64,000 bases of DNA from positions 6,014,001 to 6,078,000 of the forward strand of contig QCXZ01000137.1 of assembly GCA_025024175.1 (NCBI GenBank). Direction: 5' to 3'. This document shows, piece by piece, positions 12,471 through 24,064 of the stretch. Made by a program: the position numbers and the translations under genes. The number at the start of each line of letters is the position of its first letter. Position 1 is the first letter of the stretch. Source of the stretch: Rhyzopertha dominica. Its lineage: Eukaryota; Arthropoda; Insecta; Coleoptera; Bostrichidae. The notes beneath the pieces were generated by a model, which worked only from the letters and a program-made list of their open reading frames with translations, searched no databases and was not told where the DNA came from.

Positions 12471-12720
12471 AAACAGTAGTCTTTTATTAACAAAGCTAGT
12501 CAATTAAATAACGGGAGCCCCAACACCGAACCCTGATGGACACCTAACAAGTTTTTGAAATTATAGGATTTTTTATCCAAATATTGCAGATATTCCTTTT
12601 CCTTCGATTTGTGAACTTCACATGATGATATTGAATGCAGTTGACTACCGTTCCTGATAATATATAAAATAGTTCTGTCAAGTTTGTTCAGTTAATTATA
12701 CGCGTTCCTCTGTATTATAC
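12470..12720 (-). pseudogene. LINE reverse transcriptase fragment
   Basis: Minus-strand reading from about 12,700 gives SKEKEYLQYLDKKSYNFKNL followed by LGVHQGSVLGLPLFN. This corresponds to the GVPQGSVLGPLLFN block that ends the RT fingers/palm region of LINEs. The Pro is replaced by His, and a stop follows soon after. It is a short fragment, possibly part of the same family as 9,750-11,195 but not continuous with it. Confidence 0.5.
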
Positions 12721-12810
12721 AGTTAAACAACTAGGTATAGGAGGGTAGATGTTTTCGGCGTCTATAATATTACATAGTATATTTTCGAAAAGATCGTTAT
12801 CACTATAAAA

Positions 12811-12925
12811 CACTGACAATAAAAATTATTAATCTGACGTTTAGATTACACCTGTAATATATTTGTTAAAGAAGTAAATCTCAAAATTTTGCCTGACACT
12901 GGTTCAAGCAAAATTTTGAAAATAA
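12811..12925 (-). ncRNA. PLE 3' end with eroded hammerhead-like motif
   Basis: Diverged copy of 11,296-11,410. Minus strand about 12,867-12,835 reads TTAACAA, a stem containing TTACAGGTGTAA, then TAAACGTC where the core would have GAAACGTC. It lies a few hundred bases 3' of the PLE RT on the same strand, which is where a terminal repeat would be expected. Both core boxes are mutated. Confidence 0.5.
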
Positions 12926-13194
12926 ATAAACAAATCACCATAGAAATTAGTCGTCATAGAAATAACGTGACAACTTGACTAAATTTAAACCTAATGAGGA
13001 CAAAGGAACTACCTACTAAAACACACGAACTACTTGATAACTTGACTACGTTCCAAATGTAACCCAACTGATAATTTTCACAGTCCCTATTAAAGTTATT
13101 AGTAAGTATTTCTAGCTATAAGTTCAAAGTTCCTTTATTAGAAGTTTATAATATTTTTCTCTATGTAAAATTTTCGTTCTATTTAAGTAAATTA

Positions 13195-14150
13195 TGAGTT
13201 TAGTATAATATGAGTGTTCAGCTGCTTTCTAAGTATCCTCTTTAATATTTCCGAAGGACCTTGTACATAATACATACTCAACTTTAATTTACTTTGTCCT
13301 GGCTGAGAATTTACTTAATCTGGACAAGCACTTTTATTAAAAGTTTGCCAGATATTCTTATTTCTATAACCATTTCTTAGTAGCGCTGATTAAGATGATA
13401 TATACCTTTTTGTAAAGAACTTTTGTCTGAAATTCGTTGTGCTCTAACAAATAACGTCCTTACAAGACTATTCGTTTGAGTGGGATCGTAGTGAGATGTG
13501 GCATATATGTGTGTATTGGTTTTCTAGAGACCTTGTGTCCTAACTGTCCAGTGTTTACTCTGTAAATTTTGATATCCACATAAGGTAAGCTGCCATTGCT
13601 TTCTAATTCCATGGTAAATTTTATATCAGGGTTTTAACTGTTCAAATGATTAAGAAACCTGCCTAACTCTGCTATACCGTGGGGCCAAATAAGAGAAGTA
13701 TTATTTGCATACCTATACCAAAATTTTGGCTTAAACTGAAAACTCTTAATTGCCACCTCTTCGAATAAATTGGCCACTATAGGACTTAAAGATGAACCCA
13801 TTGGGTAACCTGATTTTTCTTCATCATAATTACATTTCCATAATAAGAAAAAAATTAATCTGGCTATCGTATTAACCAGGGGACCTATACTAAGACTGGA
13901 TGATATTTATTGTTTCATATATGGATACTTTTAGAAATAAAAAAGGAAAAATCGTCGAAACCAACTAAAATATAAATTTCTGAAATACTCCAACCTTTTA
14001 TAATGTCAGCAAAGTCTGAATAATTATTGATGAAACTACTGTTTTTTTACGTAACAAAAATTTTGCCAATCTGCAACAATCTATCAATCGTATTAACTAT
14101 AGATTTAAGAGCACACTAGTTCTATAGATTTTGAGCAAACCATACAATCG
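13195..14150 (-). pseudogene. Penelope-like element (PLE) reverse transcriptase
   Basis: Minus-strand frame from about 13,822 reads GYPMGSSLSPIVANLFEE. This is followed by WYRYANNTSLIWPHGIAELG, the PLE catalytic block, where the two Asp residues are both Asn. Next come FLNHLNS, stop, NPDIKFTMELESNGSLPYVD, RKPIHTYMPH, RTLFVRAQRISD and, near 13,260-13,190, YVQGPSEILKRILRKQ. The order and motifs are those of the Penelope RT and its C-terminal extension. A GIY-YIG endonuclease should follow toward 12,900, but I cannot find it. The copy is dead (stop codon, loss of both catalytic Asp). Sequence upstream of about 13,850 is too decayed to align by eye. Confidence 0.85.
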
Positions 14151-14173
14151 TAAACGGTCGGCAATATTAACAT

Positions 14174-14307
14174 AATTATTGTTTCTTTCCGGGCATAATG
14201 GCCGTGGTCCAAGAGTAGATAAACTTAACGTTTCACCCAAAACTGTGAAACATTATGTTTATCTACTCTTGGACCACGGCCATTATGCCCGGAAAGAAAC
14301 AATAATT
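14174..14307. repeat. 134-bp near-perfect hairpin (inverted repeat)
   Basis: The left arm from 14174 (AATTATTGTTTCTTTCCGGG...) and the right arm ending at 14307 are exact complements for about 50 bp. A five-base mismatch bubble follows, then a further 7-bp stem (GTTTCAC / GTGAAAC) and an 8-nt loop CCAAAACT. It sits between the PLE RT and the BEL remnant and encodes nothing. A recent inverted duplication or a tiny foldback element would explain such high arm identity. Confidence 0.9.
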
Positions 14308-14376
14308 AAGATCATTAATAATTTTGGAAATTTTTGGGGGTAGAATCTCGGGATAACTTTTGGTATCTATTCGAGT

Positions 14377-16045
14377 TCAAAACGTGCAAGCATGCATGTT
14401 GGTTGCAGCTTGCTGAAATGTGGTGGCGTGTGTAGCAGCATATCCGCATGCAGTGTCTGCACATCTACGATTACTTGTTGTCAAGCAATTTTTTAAATTT
14501 ATAGTAGTTTGAGGAACATTGTGTGTTATTTGCTTTATTGCTATCAATGTTAAATTTGTTTTATAATTGGTTTTTAATGATTGCATTGTGGCAGTTACTT
14601 TTTTTGTAATATTCAGAACACCTTGACCTATTCCACATACTGGTAAAGTAATACTATCACCTTTTTGGCATAAATCTTGGGGAATAAAACTGGATTTAGA
14701 CCCTGCATCGACACTGTACAGGTTTCCCATTACTGTCGAATATGCTGATTAATGCAGTGGATAAAAGTGTTTCTTTTGGTCTTTCGTGTGCTGAGCATGT
14801 TAATGAAGTATAGTTTGGTGAATTGTTATCAATTTGAACTTATATTTCTTCGTTACTAAAAGTTGAATTGAAATCTGGATTGTTTCTTATATTATCATTT
14901 GTATTTGTATGGGGTATTGAATTGGTAGTAACACTTGTATGGATGCATCTATTTGTATAGTTATCGATAAGCGAATTTTTATTTGTATTGTGAGTTGTAT
15001 TTAATTTAGTATTGTTATTTCTATCACTATTTGAATTTGTGCTAGAATTATTTTTTTCTAAATGTAAAAGAGTGTTGTGCTTTTTATTACATTTCTTACA
15101 AGTACCTAATCTACACCGTTTAACCATATGGCCAGGACTCAAACAGTTTGAACATAAATTCATTCCCTTCACTTCACTTATTCGTTTTTCTATTGGCAGG
15201 ATTAGAAATTTTTGACATTGGTTGTTAAAATAATTAAACTGATGTTTTGGGAATAATTTGTGATTCCAATATGAAAATAATTTGTTATATTTCTTATAAT
15301 TTGTTCCTTGTTGCTTTAGAATATTGGTATCTACCTTTTCCAGTATTTGCCAACGTCTTGCAAGAAAATGAGTAAACTTGTCCAATGTAGGAAACTCATT
15401 GCTTTCATTGGATGAAGCTCACTCTCTTCTTGCGGAAACATCTAATTTTTGAGTACAAATGAAGATTATGATTGCATCCCATGCGTCCACAGGCTGGCCT
15501 AATGATTTTAAAAATAGAATATTTATTTTTAAGATCTTTAGAAAATTGACGCAATGAAAAATGTGATTCACGAGTTATAATTGGCAGTTCTAATATGGAC
15601 TGAATATGTTTATCAACAATGAGTCTTTTATTTTCATATCTTTCACGCAGCAAGCCCCAAGCTACATCGTAATTGTAATCAGTGACTTCAATGGATCTTA
15701 TAACTTGGGGTGCTTCTCCCTTTAAGCAATTCTGCAAGTGATAAAATTTTTCTCCTTTAGATAATTTAGTATTTGTATTTACCAATGCGTCAAATGTATC
15801 AACAAAATTAAACCACAAGTCATAATCACCCTTGAATACTGGTAACTCTAATGGTGGTAATTTTACATCGCATTTATGACTGCTATTTTGATCTGTTACT
15901 AAAGGAGCATTTGCATCAGTATTGGACTGATGGGAATCTTTGCCTTGCTAGTTGCAGAAAAATATATTCTTCAAAAGATTTCCTTTCAAGTTCATCACTG
16001 TCAGTCAAAATTACAATTTTAGTTTGAATTTATAAATTTATGCAA
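14377..16045 (-). pseudogene. BEL/Pao LTR retrotransposon gag and protease remnant
   Basis: Reading down the minus strand, an N-terminal gag segment at about 16,040-15,850 is shared with the copy at 23 kb. The gag core is at 15,818-15,405: KLSKGEKFYHLQNCLKGEAP and LLRERYENKRLIVDKHIQSI are typical of BEL/Pao. After a frame break comes the zinc-knuckle region (15,385-14,840) with CSNCLSPGHMVKRC then CKKCNKKHNTLLH. The aspartic protease follows at 14,730, with VDAGSKSSFI carrying the D-A/S-G active site. The polyprotein is truncated at about 14,377, before RT. Internal frameshifts and the missing pol make it inactive. Confidence 0.85.
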
Positions 16046-16084
16046 GGTTTAGTTTTACGGATAAATACAGCGTTCTTTACATAA

Positions 16085-16390
16085 GGTTAGGCAGTTAAAA
16101 AGTATTATTCGCAATGAAACTAGACGTGCTTACAAGAACTTTATTGAGTCTACGGAAAAGTCTATTCAAATAGTAAGAACATCGCTAAAGCAATTTTACA
16201 ACGAAATCCAAGATCATGTGTTGGTAGCTGCATTGATCTTTTGTAGTTTGCCGGCTCATTATAATGGCGTTAGAAAACTGTGGTACTAAACTGCCTGCAG
16301 TTTTAGTTAAAAAATGGCTGTAACTGCAAGCTGCAAAACTGGAAAATGAGGACCAGGACTTAGCTTTATTAATTGTAGCACATAAAACAT
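16085..16390 (+). pseudogene. Possible retroelement linker fragment
   Basis: Plus-strand reading RQLKSIIRNETRRAYKNFIE at about 16,093-16,152 resembles the Arg/Lys-rich linker between endonuclease and RT in Jockey-type LINEs. The following stretch (VAALIFCSLPAHYNG) is protein-like, but I cannot assign it. Stops occur after about 80 codons. A short gag fragment is the alternative. Confidence 0.25.
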
Positions 16391-16394
16391 GAAA

Positions 16395-17075
16395 AAATAA
16401 TAATAAAAAAAATTTAAACGATATGGTTGCAACCTTCCACCAGGTGCTTCAGGTACACTTAGTATTTTTCTCTAGAACGAGTCCCGTCTATTTTACATGA
16501 CACTCTCGTACACGCATGACCAAGTCTTTGTTCTAAAGGTCTAATTACACATGCCGGAACCACTTGTGGGCATTTCAGTAGATTTGATTGGTGGCGCGAA
16601 CGGGCATAAAATTGTCGTTCACAAAGCAAATTCACTTTAAGAGTCTGCAGTGAAAAGGCGTCGCAGTAATTGTTCTAATGCCAACAGCAGACGGGGCCGT
16701 AAACCGAGCATGCATTTCGCCTGCACAGCCCCAAGAATTTTGAGGGAAGTGGCTCGACAACATAATGGCACAATTTTCTGTGAGAAATATAAAGTGCCAT
16801 AAAATTATGGAATTTTATTCAGCTCTAAAGCGAAATCTCTATCAAACGTTTTAAGGTTGAAATGTAATGACCGGCGGGTTCAGCTGAAAGCAAAATTTAC
16901 GGGCGGCATTTTATTATGTTAATAAAAAGTACAATCGAAGTTATCTGGAAAGGGGTTTACGCGGAAGCTTTATTATTACTGCCATTGAAACCTGAAAATG
17001 TCATTCGTATTTGATACATACAATGATGGCTAAAAATGCCAACCCTCATAAGGATAATTTTTGGTTCAAATTTCA
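16395..17075. other. No recognisable gene
   Basis: Mixed-composition DNA between retroelement and Sailor remnants. I see no motif in either strand. Confidence 0.3.
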
Positions 17076-17079
17076 ATAA

Positions 17080-18070
17080 GTTTTTTTATAACTGTCAGCC
17101 GACATGGCGGATTCTATGACTAAAAATAAGAAGATTTTTCACATAAATGCTTGGTAAAAAGACCAAGGTTATCACAATCTTCAAAGGGGAAAATCGCCAC
17201 AGTAAGCCACCAGTTATATTTCTATTTTTTTTGTAGCTGGTGTTGGCGCCTTGTTCATAACTCGCGTTATCCATGACTATAATAAGTTTTAAAAAGTGCA
17301 GAGTCGCAATGGTAGTCAGCAGAACAATTTTGGATCTGTTTCGCTGACAGTAATAAGCCATTTTCCACCCATCCATCACTTTCTCCCGCATGAAGAATTA
17401 TAATTCTTTTTCCTCTCGAAGGTGGTGCTTGCAGAACGCCAGTTATTTGTCCCATCTGTCAGACTTTTTTTATCAAGTCGTGGGTGTCGTACCACGTTTC
17501 ATCCAAATATACGATATTACGATTTTCTTGGCAGTACCTTCTGATTTCGTTTATATAATCCCATCTCATTCTTTTTAGTCTGGTTCATTCCATTATGGAC
17601 AAACGTTGGTTTAATGTACTATAATTAAAACCGATGCTCCTCAAGTATTTTCTGAACCACTCTTCGCAATAACTTATGTCATATCCTAATTACAAAAGTT
17701 TTAATTTCAGACTTGCCGTAGTTGGAACTTTATTTTCCTTATACATTTGGTAAATCACTTTTTTAATTTCTATCCCAAGCTCTTTTAATATATTTAGAAA
17801 TTTCTCCGAATTGCGTGATTTTCTTGAATTGCCTTTATTTTCAATAATATCTCTCACAGTCGTGTAGGGGATACCAACCATTTCACTTGTCGCTTTTAAC
17901 GGAGCACTGCACTCTTTTTTTTATCAAAAAATTGTATACATTTTTTATGATGTCTTTGGCAAGGTAAAGACTATTCCTCTTGTTTTCTTCAATTTGCACT
18001 TCCATGTCAGCGTCAGCAACTTTATTCTGAGCGGTACTTGGAGCAGCTTTTTCCCAAGGACGGAACATTT
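17080..18070 (-). pseudogene. Sailor-like (DD82E type) transposase pseudogene
   Basis: Cut-and-paste transposase of the IS630-Tc1-mariner superfamily. The N-terminal DNA-binding part starts near 18,068 (a KDIIKNVYNF helix, then MVGIPYTTVRDIIENKG as the helix-turn-helix) and continues with LNQRLSIME. The catalytic domain has MRWDYINEIRRYCQENRNIV, then YLDETWYDTH (first Asp) at about 17,510 and GKRIIILHAG with SADYH. The second Asp block IVMDNASY is at about 17,280-17,260. A stop codon (TGA) follows KKV just after the first Asp. A deletion joins DSALF to the second Asp block, and the region with the catalytic Glu is absent. It shares the TGA and neighbouring sequence with the copy at 30.5 kb. 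Confidence 0.8.
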
Positions 18071-18214
18071 TTCGCTTCTCTTGTCTCGCGCACAGAAATA
18101 CTGAGACTGAATGCTAGTTTTGGTTTGACCGGTAGTGAACTTTAAATAATCCGACCCTGCTTAACCATCTTCCGAAAATCGGACCTAAATTTATGGTAAT
18201 CCGGTTATTTGTGG

Positions 18215-18310
18215 TAACTTGTGAGGGGCCGCTTGCTGTTCGAGATGAAAGATAAATTTTATTGCAGGGTTGTAATAACGGTAAGAGAGTTGCATTACTA
18301 TACCGTCCCA
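18215..18310 (-). repeat. Probable terminal repeat of the Sailor copy at 17-18 kb
   Basis: About 95 bp (containing GCAGGGTTGTAATAACGGTA and AGAGAGTTGCATTACTATACC) match 31,600-31,690. Here the block lies 5' of a minus-strand transposase, and at 31.6 kb it lies 3' of a plus-strand transposase. This is the arrangement expected for an inverted terminal repeat of one family. Confidence 0.55.
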
Positions 18311-18469
18311 TTTTATTGTTTAAGTGTTTGTTAAACGATTCTGGAGAAGTTAACTTATAATCACATTTTTCATATTGCTGAAAATGTTCTTCCCTCCAAC
18401 AAGCTAGATTTCGACCATATAGGAACTGCTGCGACCAAGTCTTAGTTGTAACGACCTACATTGAATCTG

Positions 18470-19265
18470 GTTTCGAGAAACTCAAAAGCTGGATCGATAA
18501 GGGCGAAAAATCAAGCAAATTCAATACTTCAAACAATGGTCTTCTACAGGGTGCAGTACTATCTCCAATGTTTTTTAATGTACATACGAGTCATCTTCCT
18601 GTTACACTTTCAAGACAGTTGGTGTATGAGGCATTATTGCACTAACTTTTCAAAAAATTCATCAGTTAGAGAATTAACTTTCTCATGATGTTTCTGTTTT
18701 GTGTAATTACTTCAAGCAATGGCGGTTATGTTCCTGCTTTCTTCTATCGAATTCTCAAAAAGGTATAAAATTAATTATCTCACTAAATGAACTGTTTTTA
18801 GACACAACTTTCATCCGATCTACCTTGGTGTCACTCTTGATTGGGATCTAATCTACAAAATCCATATAGAAAAAAAATTACTCCACTTGGACTAGAATGA
18901 AGACTTTCAGTGAAGAAATTCTGAATAAAATACAAAGAATATCCACAAATTATCCCATATGGTCTGACCTGAATGCCCCCATGAATAGANTAAGATCTAG
19001 AAAACCCTGTTGGGCTGAAAAAGAATTTTAAGATCCAACAACAAATNAAAATGCATGAGCCAGTGTGGGTNTAAGTGAAACTGAACTGGTAAAGCTAGAT
19101 GTAATTCAATGTTGTTTAAATAGAATGCTGNCGAAAATCCATATTGTAGATGTANCCAAGTGAAGGAAACTGCACAACATCCGGCATAAGAGTGTTCATT
19201 TTCAAGTTTTCATGAAGGCTTCATCAAAATTCATGAGTTGTCGTCAGAAGCTAAAAAGCGATTGT
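18470..19265 (+). pseudogene. LINE reverse transcriptase fragment, palm to thumb
   Basis: Plus strand reads NGLLQGAVLSPMFFNVHTSH followed by LPVTLSRQLVYEALLH, matching the insect LINE block NG-PQGSVL-P-LFN-YT. The catalytic YADD is degraded to YEAL. Later pieces, with frame changes, match the thumb (YLGVTLDWDL near 18,820 and WSDLNAP near 18,960). The gene is broken throughout, and four N bases fall at 18,990-19,155. Confidence 0.6.
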
Positions 19266-19269
19266 CTTC

Positions 19270-22110
19270 TATAAAAGCTTTACCTATAGCCTTTTAGATT
19301 TACTTACTTTTATGTATATATTGTTTTTTTTTCATACAATACAAAAATATAAAATACTAAAGACCAATTTGAGTTCCATGTGTATTTCGCTGAAATTCTA
19401 CATGTTCTAATCAGTTATCACAGAAAAATTTCCACGACCTCATACTACTGGAAATGTAAATTGTACAATTAATGCTGTTTTAGATCAAAATCGTAATTAA
19501 TTGAAAACATCAAAGCACAGTTTAACATCTGCTATAGAAAAAACTTGGTGCCCTTCTCCCCTCAAGTTAAAATTAATCAAAATTAGTGATTTTGAGGGGT
19601 GTAAAGTTTAGTTGTAGGCACACTAGTTGCTTGTTTGTCGTAAGCCTCTTCCCGTTTTTGTCTAGTAAGTTTAATACTGTCTATATGACAACCCCACTAA
19701 ATCAAACACCCACCCATCTACTCCTGAAGCTGAAATGACCAAAACGCCAATACTGTAAACATTCACTTACGAGTCCAAAATGGACAATAAATAACCAGAG
19801 CAGTAAATTTTACGGGCCAGGATAAAAACGAAAGTAGCCTAGGCACTCGGGGGAAAACAGATTTACGACGACTGATGTTAGTAAAAGCAGAACGGGATTT
19901 ACAAAACAGCTGTCACAGGAGAATCAAATTTATATCGAGCTTCATTGCTCACAAGCTCGCGACACATAAATTGTATATCGCTCTTCCTCCGTCGGTGAAA
20001 GCAGCGGGAAAAATGACGTGGCATAGTAAGATATTTCACAACTTTTTTAATTACAGAGACCAGGGTGAATTGGGGGCGTGGATTTAGCCCACGTGTCTCC
20101 CATTAAAGTTTGCGAGTTTCTTTGTCATGAACCTGCCTTACTGCTGTACTGTGTTCTTGGGTATTATTTTTGTGTTACTGAAGTATAAATGCTCAAAGAA
20201 AATCGTAAATAAAAACTTATAGCTACACTACATAAAATACATTGATGTCATTCCTAAAGTGGTACACCTGATCGTACGTTGCTATTCAGAATAGTCAACT
20301 TGGCTTACGCTGATATCTTGATGATAAAGTGTGCTGGTATATAATAATCGTGGATTGTACCGATTAAAAAGGGTTTATATAGGTAATATTCCTTTTATCA
20401 ATTTGGAAAAGACACATTATTTACGTTTGGTCCTACAGCTGCTAGCAGAAACTGTAACATAAAATCAATATAAACAGTTGCTGAAATTAGTAGACATACC
20501 TTAACTGGTACTTATTGTAAAAGAGTTAATCGTCTGAATAAATATTATGTAGTTTAATAATAGGAATTCGCCCACAAAAACACTGGTCGTAACAAATGAC
20601 ATGTAAACACATGAAAACATTGAGTCCAAAAGTTTGACTGGTTTACAACTGGAATCCAAGAATCCGAAAGAAGTACAGACGGCAACGTTCATCGCAATAA
20701 ATAGGCCAAAAGCATTACAAATCTTTATCAGTTTCCTACTATAAAAAGCAAGCCTATTTTAGCCCAAAAACCAATTTATCATTTGGAAGATACAACTTTT
20801 TCAAGAGAATATATAAAAGATGAGCTAGTTGAGGAATTTCTAACAAAATCTATTACTAATTTGGTTAATTGAATATATATAATTAATTAAAAGAGATCCC
20901 TTACTTTATGATTCTATCAAAATCATAAAATGTACAAAAAGTACAAAGCCTGGCAGCAAAGTCCTTCCACCCAAAATAGTTTTGACATCTCACATGAAAA
21001 GATCAGTCTACCGTAATCGCATGATGCAAAATATGCAAGAAGTTGCGAAAATCACAGCAAATAGTTGATGTGTGAATTATGTGATAAAAGAAGAAAATTT
21101 TACAGGCAATGATGAAACAGACATTGACAGTGATATTTTTAAGTAAATAAAACTAATTTTAAAAATGTAAAAATAATACTTGTTAAAAAATAAATAGCAT
21201 AAACTTTCTTATTTATTATAACAAGTAATAAAGGTATCAATTTAGTGATTGAACTAAAAGAGTGTAACAGATTTATAAAAAAGTCAAGAACCAATATACA
21301 TTATACTAATGCATTATTCATTCCCACACTTGCTTAGCTGTAACTTAAATGTTTTCTTTCAATTATGAGTCTTATTGGTAATTTTAGAATTGCAGTTTAT
21401 TAGTTTTAGTAAAACATGTAAAAAAATCGAGGATATCTCTGTTTAGATAAATACTTATTAATATGGGTTACAAGACAGAACTCACAGTTCGAATCTCACC
21501 GACCTCCTACTTGCCTCTGATCATATAAATTAATTTGAAACATACAATATCATTCTGAACTTGAACCACTCCATTCTGGTCATAACACGACCACAATCGG
21601 TATAATTATTTCGCATCTGTGGTCAATTTTCCTCTTGTCGTACAAAGAGCACCAGACAGAAGTTCTGTAAGCTGCTGAAGACGACTGCTACCGCCAGAAT
21701 CTCTATTGTTTCCGAGTCCGCTCCGATTGGCAGTAAAAGTAAGAATGATTTCAGCCTTTGTGGGGGCTCGCCAATTAACTGTCGAGTTAACTGGGCTGCC
21801 TAATACTGTAATAATGGTTGGGTACTGTTAATCGTGGAAGTTTTAAGGAGAGATCGATTAAAGAGATTCTGCCTGAAAGGAACTCTAGCTAATTTAAATT
21901 TCAAGAACGTCATTTCTGTTGGTTATATTACTTTACAAATTAATTATGTGTTTCAGTTTCAAAATTTGTATAAATAGATTGATTGATTGATTAATTTTTT
22001 TGTGTTGATTTTTGAAACATTTTCTGTTCAACTAATATAATAAATTTTTAAAATTGAAATAACTTGATTATTGAGGTATACGAAGCGGATATAGATCTAT
22101 AATGAAAACA
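19270..22110. other. No recognisable gene
   Basis: AT-rich, with one more balanced island at about 19,780-20,110 (70-codon plus frame, no known domain). Around 21,000-21,140 a plus-strand reading ends in GNDETDIDSDIFK before a stop. It could be an old transposase C-terminus, but I cannot name it. A GTTCGAATCTC string near 21,488 is not part of a tRNA fold. Confidence 0.3.
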
Positions 22111-22114
22111 TAGT

Positions 22115-22579
22115 TTAACCTAGATAAAATGTTATACAAAGGTTATACAAAATTAACATTAACACTGCAGCATTTACGAATTTGAAAGAGATGTTTGATA
22201 GAACTGGCTGTGTAAATACGATAAGAAATGACATGCAAAATCTGTGACACATGAAGTAACCACGTTCTACCAGCTGCTGCTGTTGTCCAACATCCTCATT
22301 TAAGCAGCAACCAGAAATAAGTCGTAAATTACAAATAAAGAATATTGCACAAAAATAAATTTCATCCGTTTCACGTTTAGTTAGTTCAAGAATCGATTGC
22401 AACTTTCTGACTGGGCTCAAAGCAAACATTCCATAAGAATGCCTTTGTGCCAACGCGCAACTGTCTTTATTACACTTTTTAGTACTGATTGTCCTCATTG
22501 GATAAGGCCCTTGGACCATCATTATAGTCTTTGAATGTCCGTATTGCACGATATCGTTTGAGGACACATAATTGGGCAT
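22115..22579 (-). CDS. Unrecognised 154-codon open frame
   Basis: The longest frame in its neighbourhood, Met at 22579, with stop-free reading through a Cys-rich middle and a hydrophobic C-terminus (about the last 45 residues could form one or two membrane segments). I do not recognise the family. There is no supporting splice site, Kozak context or neighbour, so it may be chance or an exon of an unidentified membrane protein. Confidence 0.15.
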   Translation of the reverse strand: MPNYVSSNDIVQYGHSKTIMMVQGPYPMRTISTKKCNKDSCALAQRHSYGMFALSPVRKLQSILELTKRETDEIYFCAIFFICNLRLISGCCLNEDVGQQQQLVERGYFMCHRFCMSFLIVFTQPVLSNISFKFVNAAVLMLILYNLCITFYLG

Positions 22580-22979
22580 TATTTTGCGATAAAAATTTCA
22601 ACGGGAATCGCTACTATTTCTGCTACATATGTAAAGCAGTACTTCAATGGAGAACTTGGAAACAATTGTTTTGGAAGGGAAAATCATGCACTATGCACAG
22701 CGCTATCTCCAGATTTAACGAAATCTCATTCCTTCTCATGAGGCCATGTTAAGCAATTGGTTTATGTAGAATCACTATCCAATCTGAAGGATGTAAAGGT
22801 CATTTATTTCATATTAAACCAACAGAGTCTTGTTCACTAAGCTAGTAGCGTGATTGCTACTAACTGCTAACTGGAAAATGTTGATAATTGCAAAAGGAAT
22901 TACATTTCTAGGCCAAGACAAGGACAAGTATCATTTGTGATTCATATATGAGAATAAAAAGAACGAGAAGGTTCTTGTT

Positions 22980-23525
22980 CCCTGTGACTTTAGAATGTTG
23001 GTGTCTACCTTCTCGTGTATTTGACAATGTCTTTCAAGAAAATGAGTAAACTTGTCCAATATGGGAAACTCACTGCTTTCTTCTTGAGCAAATATCCAAT
23101 TTTTAGGTACAAATAAAGATTATCCCATGTATTTACTGGCTGGCCTAATGATTTCAATGACCGAATATTTTTTTGAAGGCGCGCTGTAAAATGTGATTCA
23201 CGAGTTACAATTGGCAATTCTAGTATGGAATTAATGTGTTTTTAGTATTTGCATTTACTAATGCGTCAAATGTGTCAACAACACCAAACCACAAGTTATA
23301 AGCACCAAATTTAATGGAGGTAATTTTACATTGCATTTGGGACTGTTATCTTGATTTGTTACTAAAGGAGCATTTGCAGTATTGGACTGATGGGAATCTA
23401 GCAAATATTTTGCCTCGCTAGACGTAGAAAAATATAATTCTTCAAAAGATGATCTTCCATATTTATTGCTGTCAGTTAAAATTTCAATTTTATCCTTAAA
23501 TTTGATCAAAAATGTATTGAATCTA
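22980..23525 (-). pseudogene. Second BEL/Pao gag fragment
   Basis: Minus-strand frames 23,509-23,258 and 23,217-23,005 align with the gag N-terminus and core of the copy at 15.4-16.0 kb: matching DILTDS, SSFEELYFSTSSEAK, DSHQSN and PIVTRESHF segments. A deletion of about 180 bp removes the ERYENKR region, and frames are broken. It is a degenerate relative of the 14-16 kb element on the same strand. Confidence 0.75.
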
Positions 23526-23529
23526 GTTA

Positions 23530-23945
23530 ATTGGGACCTGTATATGCCACGTTTTGTTATGAAAGTCTTTAATTGATTAGTGAACAGATTTTATTCTTCT
23601 TAGTCTAACATTAAGGTAACTAATTTCATAGCTAAATAAATAGAAAGAAAATCTTGTATATAATGCATTCCCGCAATGTGTATCTATATTGCATTATATC
23701 AGGTTCTTGTTTCATGTATAATTCAGCTTGTATTTGTACTTGTATTGCATTATATGTAGTTTCTTTACTTTGCGCTCCTTTGTATTATTCATGTTTCTAA
23801 ATCAATCTCTTGTATTTTTTACCAATTTTTTATTTTTTTAATTATTTATTTACAATTATTCTATTTTTTATTTTTATGAAGATTAAAAAAATCACTTGAC
23901 AACAAACATGCATGTTTGCATGTTTTGAACTTCAACACCACTGTC
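23530..23945 (-). repeat. Probable BEL/Pao LTR
   Basis: AT-rich non-coding segment directly upstream of the gag start. On the minus strand it begins TGTTGAAGTTCAAAACATGC. A 30-bp stretch near 23,905-23,935 recurs with about four differences and in opposite orientation at 14,371-14,402. The boundaries are estimated and no target duplication was confirmed. Confidence 0.35.
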
Positions 23946-24064
23946 GCCAAGAGTTCAGTGCAAATTAACATTGTTCACGTCTATTTACACAATCATATCC
24001 ATTATTATTAGTTATATATATTATAAAACCGAACAAGTGTGAGTAAGGGGTGTAGGCGTCAATA

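Noticed and set aside
21470..21520. GTTCGAATCTC string suggesting a tRNA T-arm
   Set aside because: No acceptor, D or anticodon arms can be folded around it.
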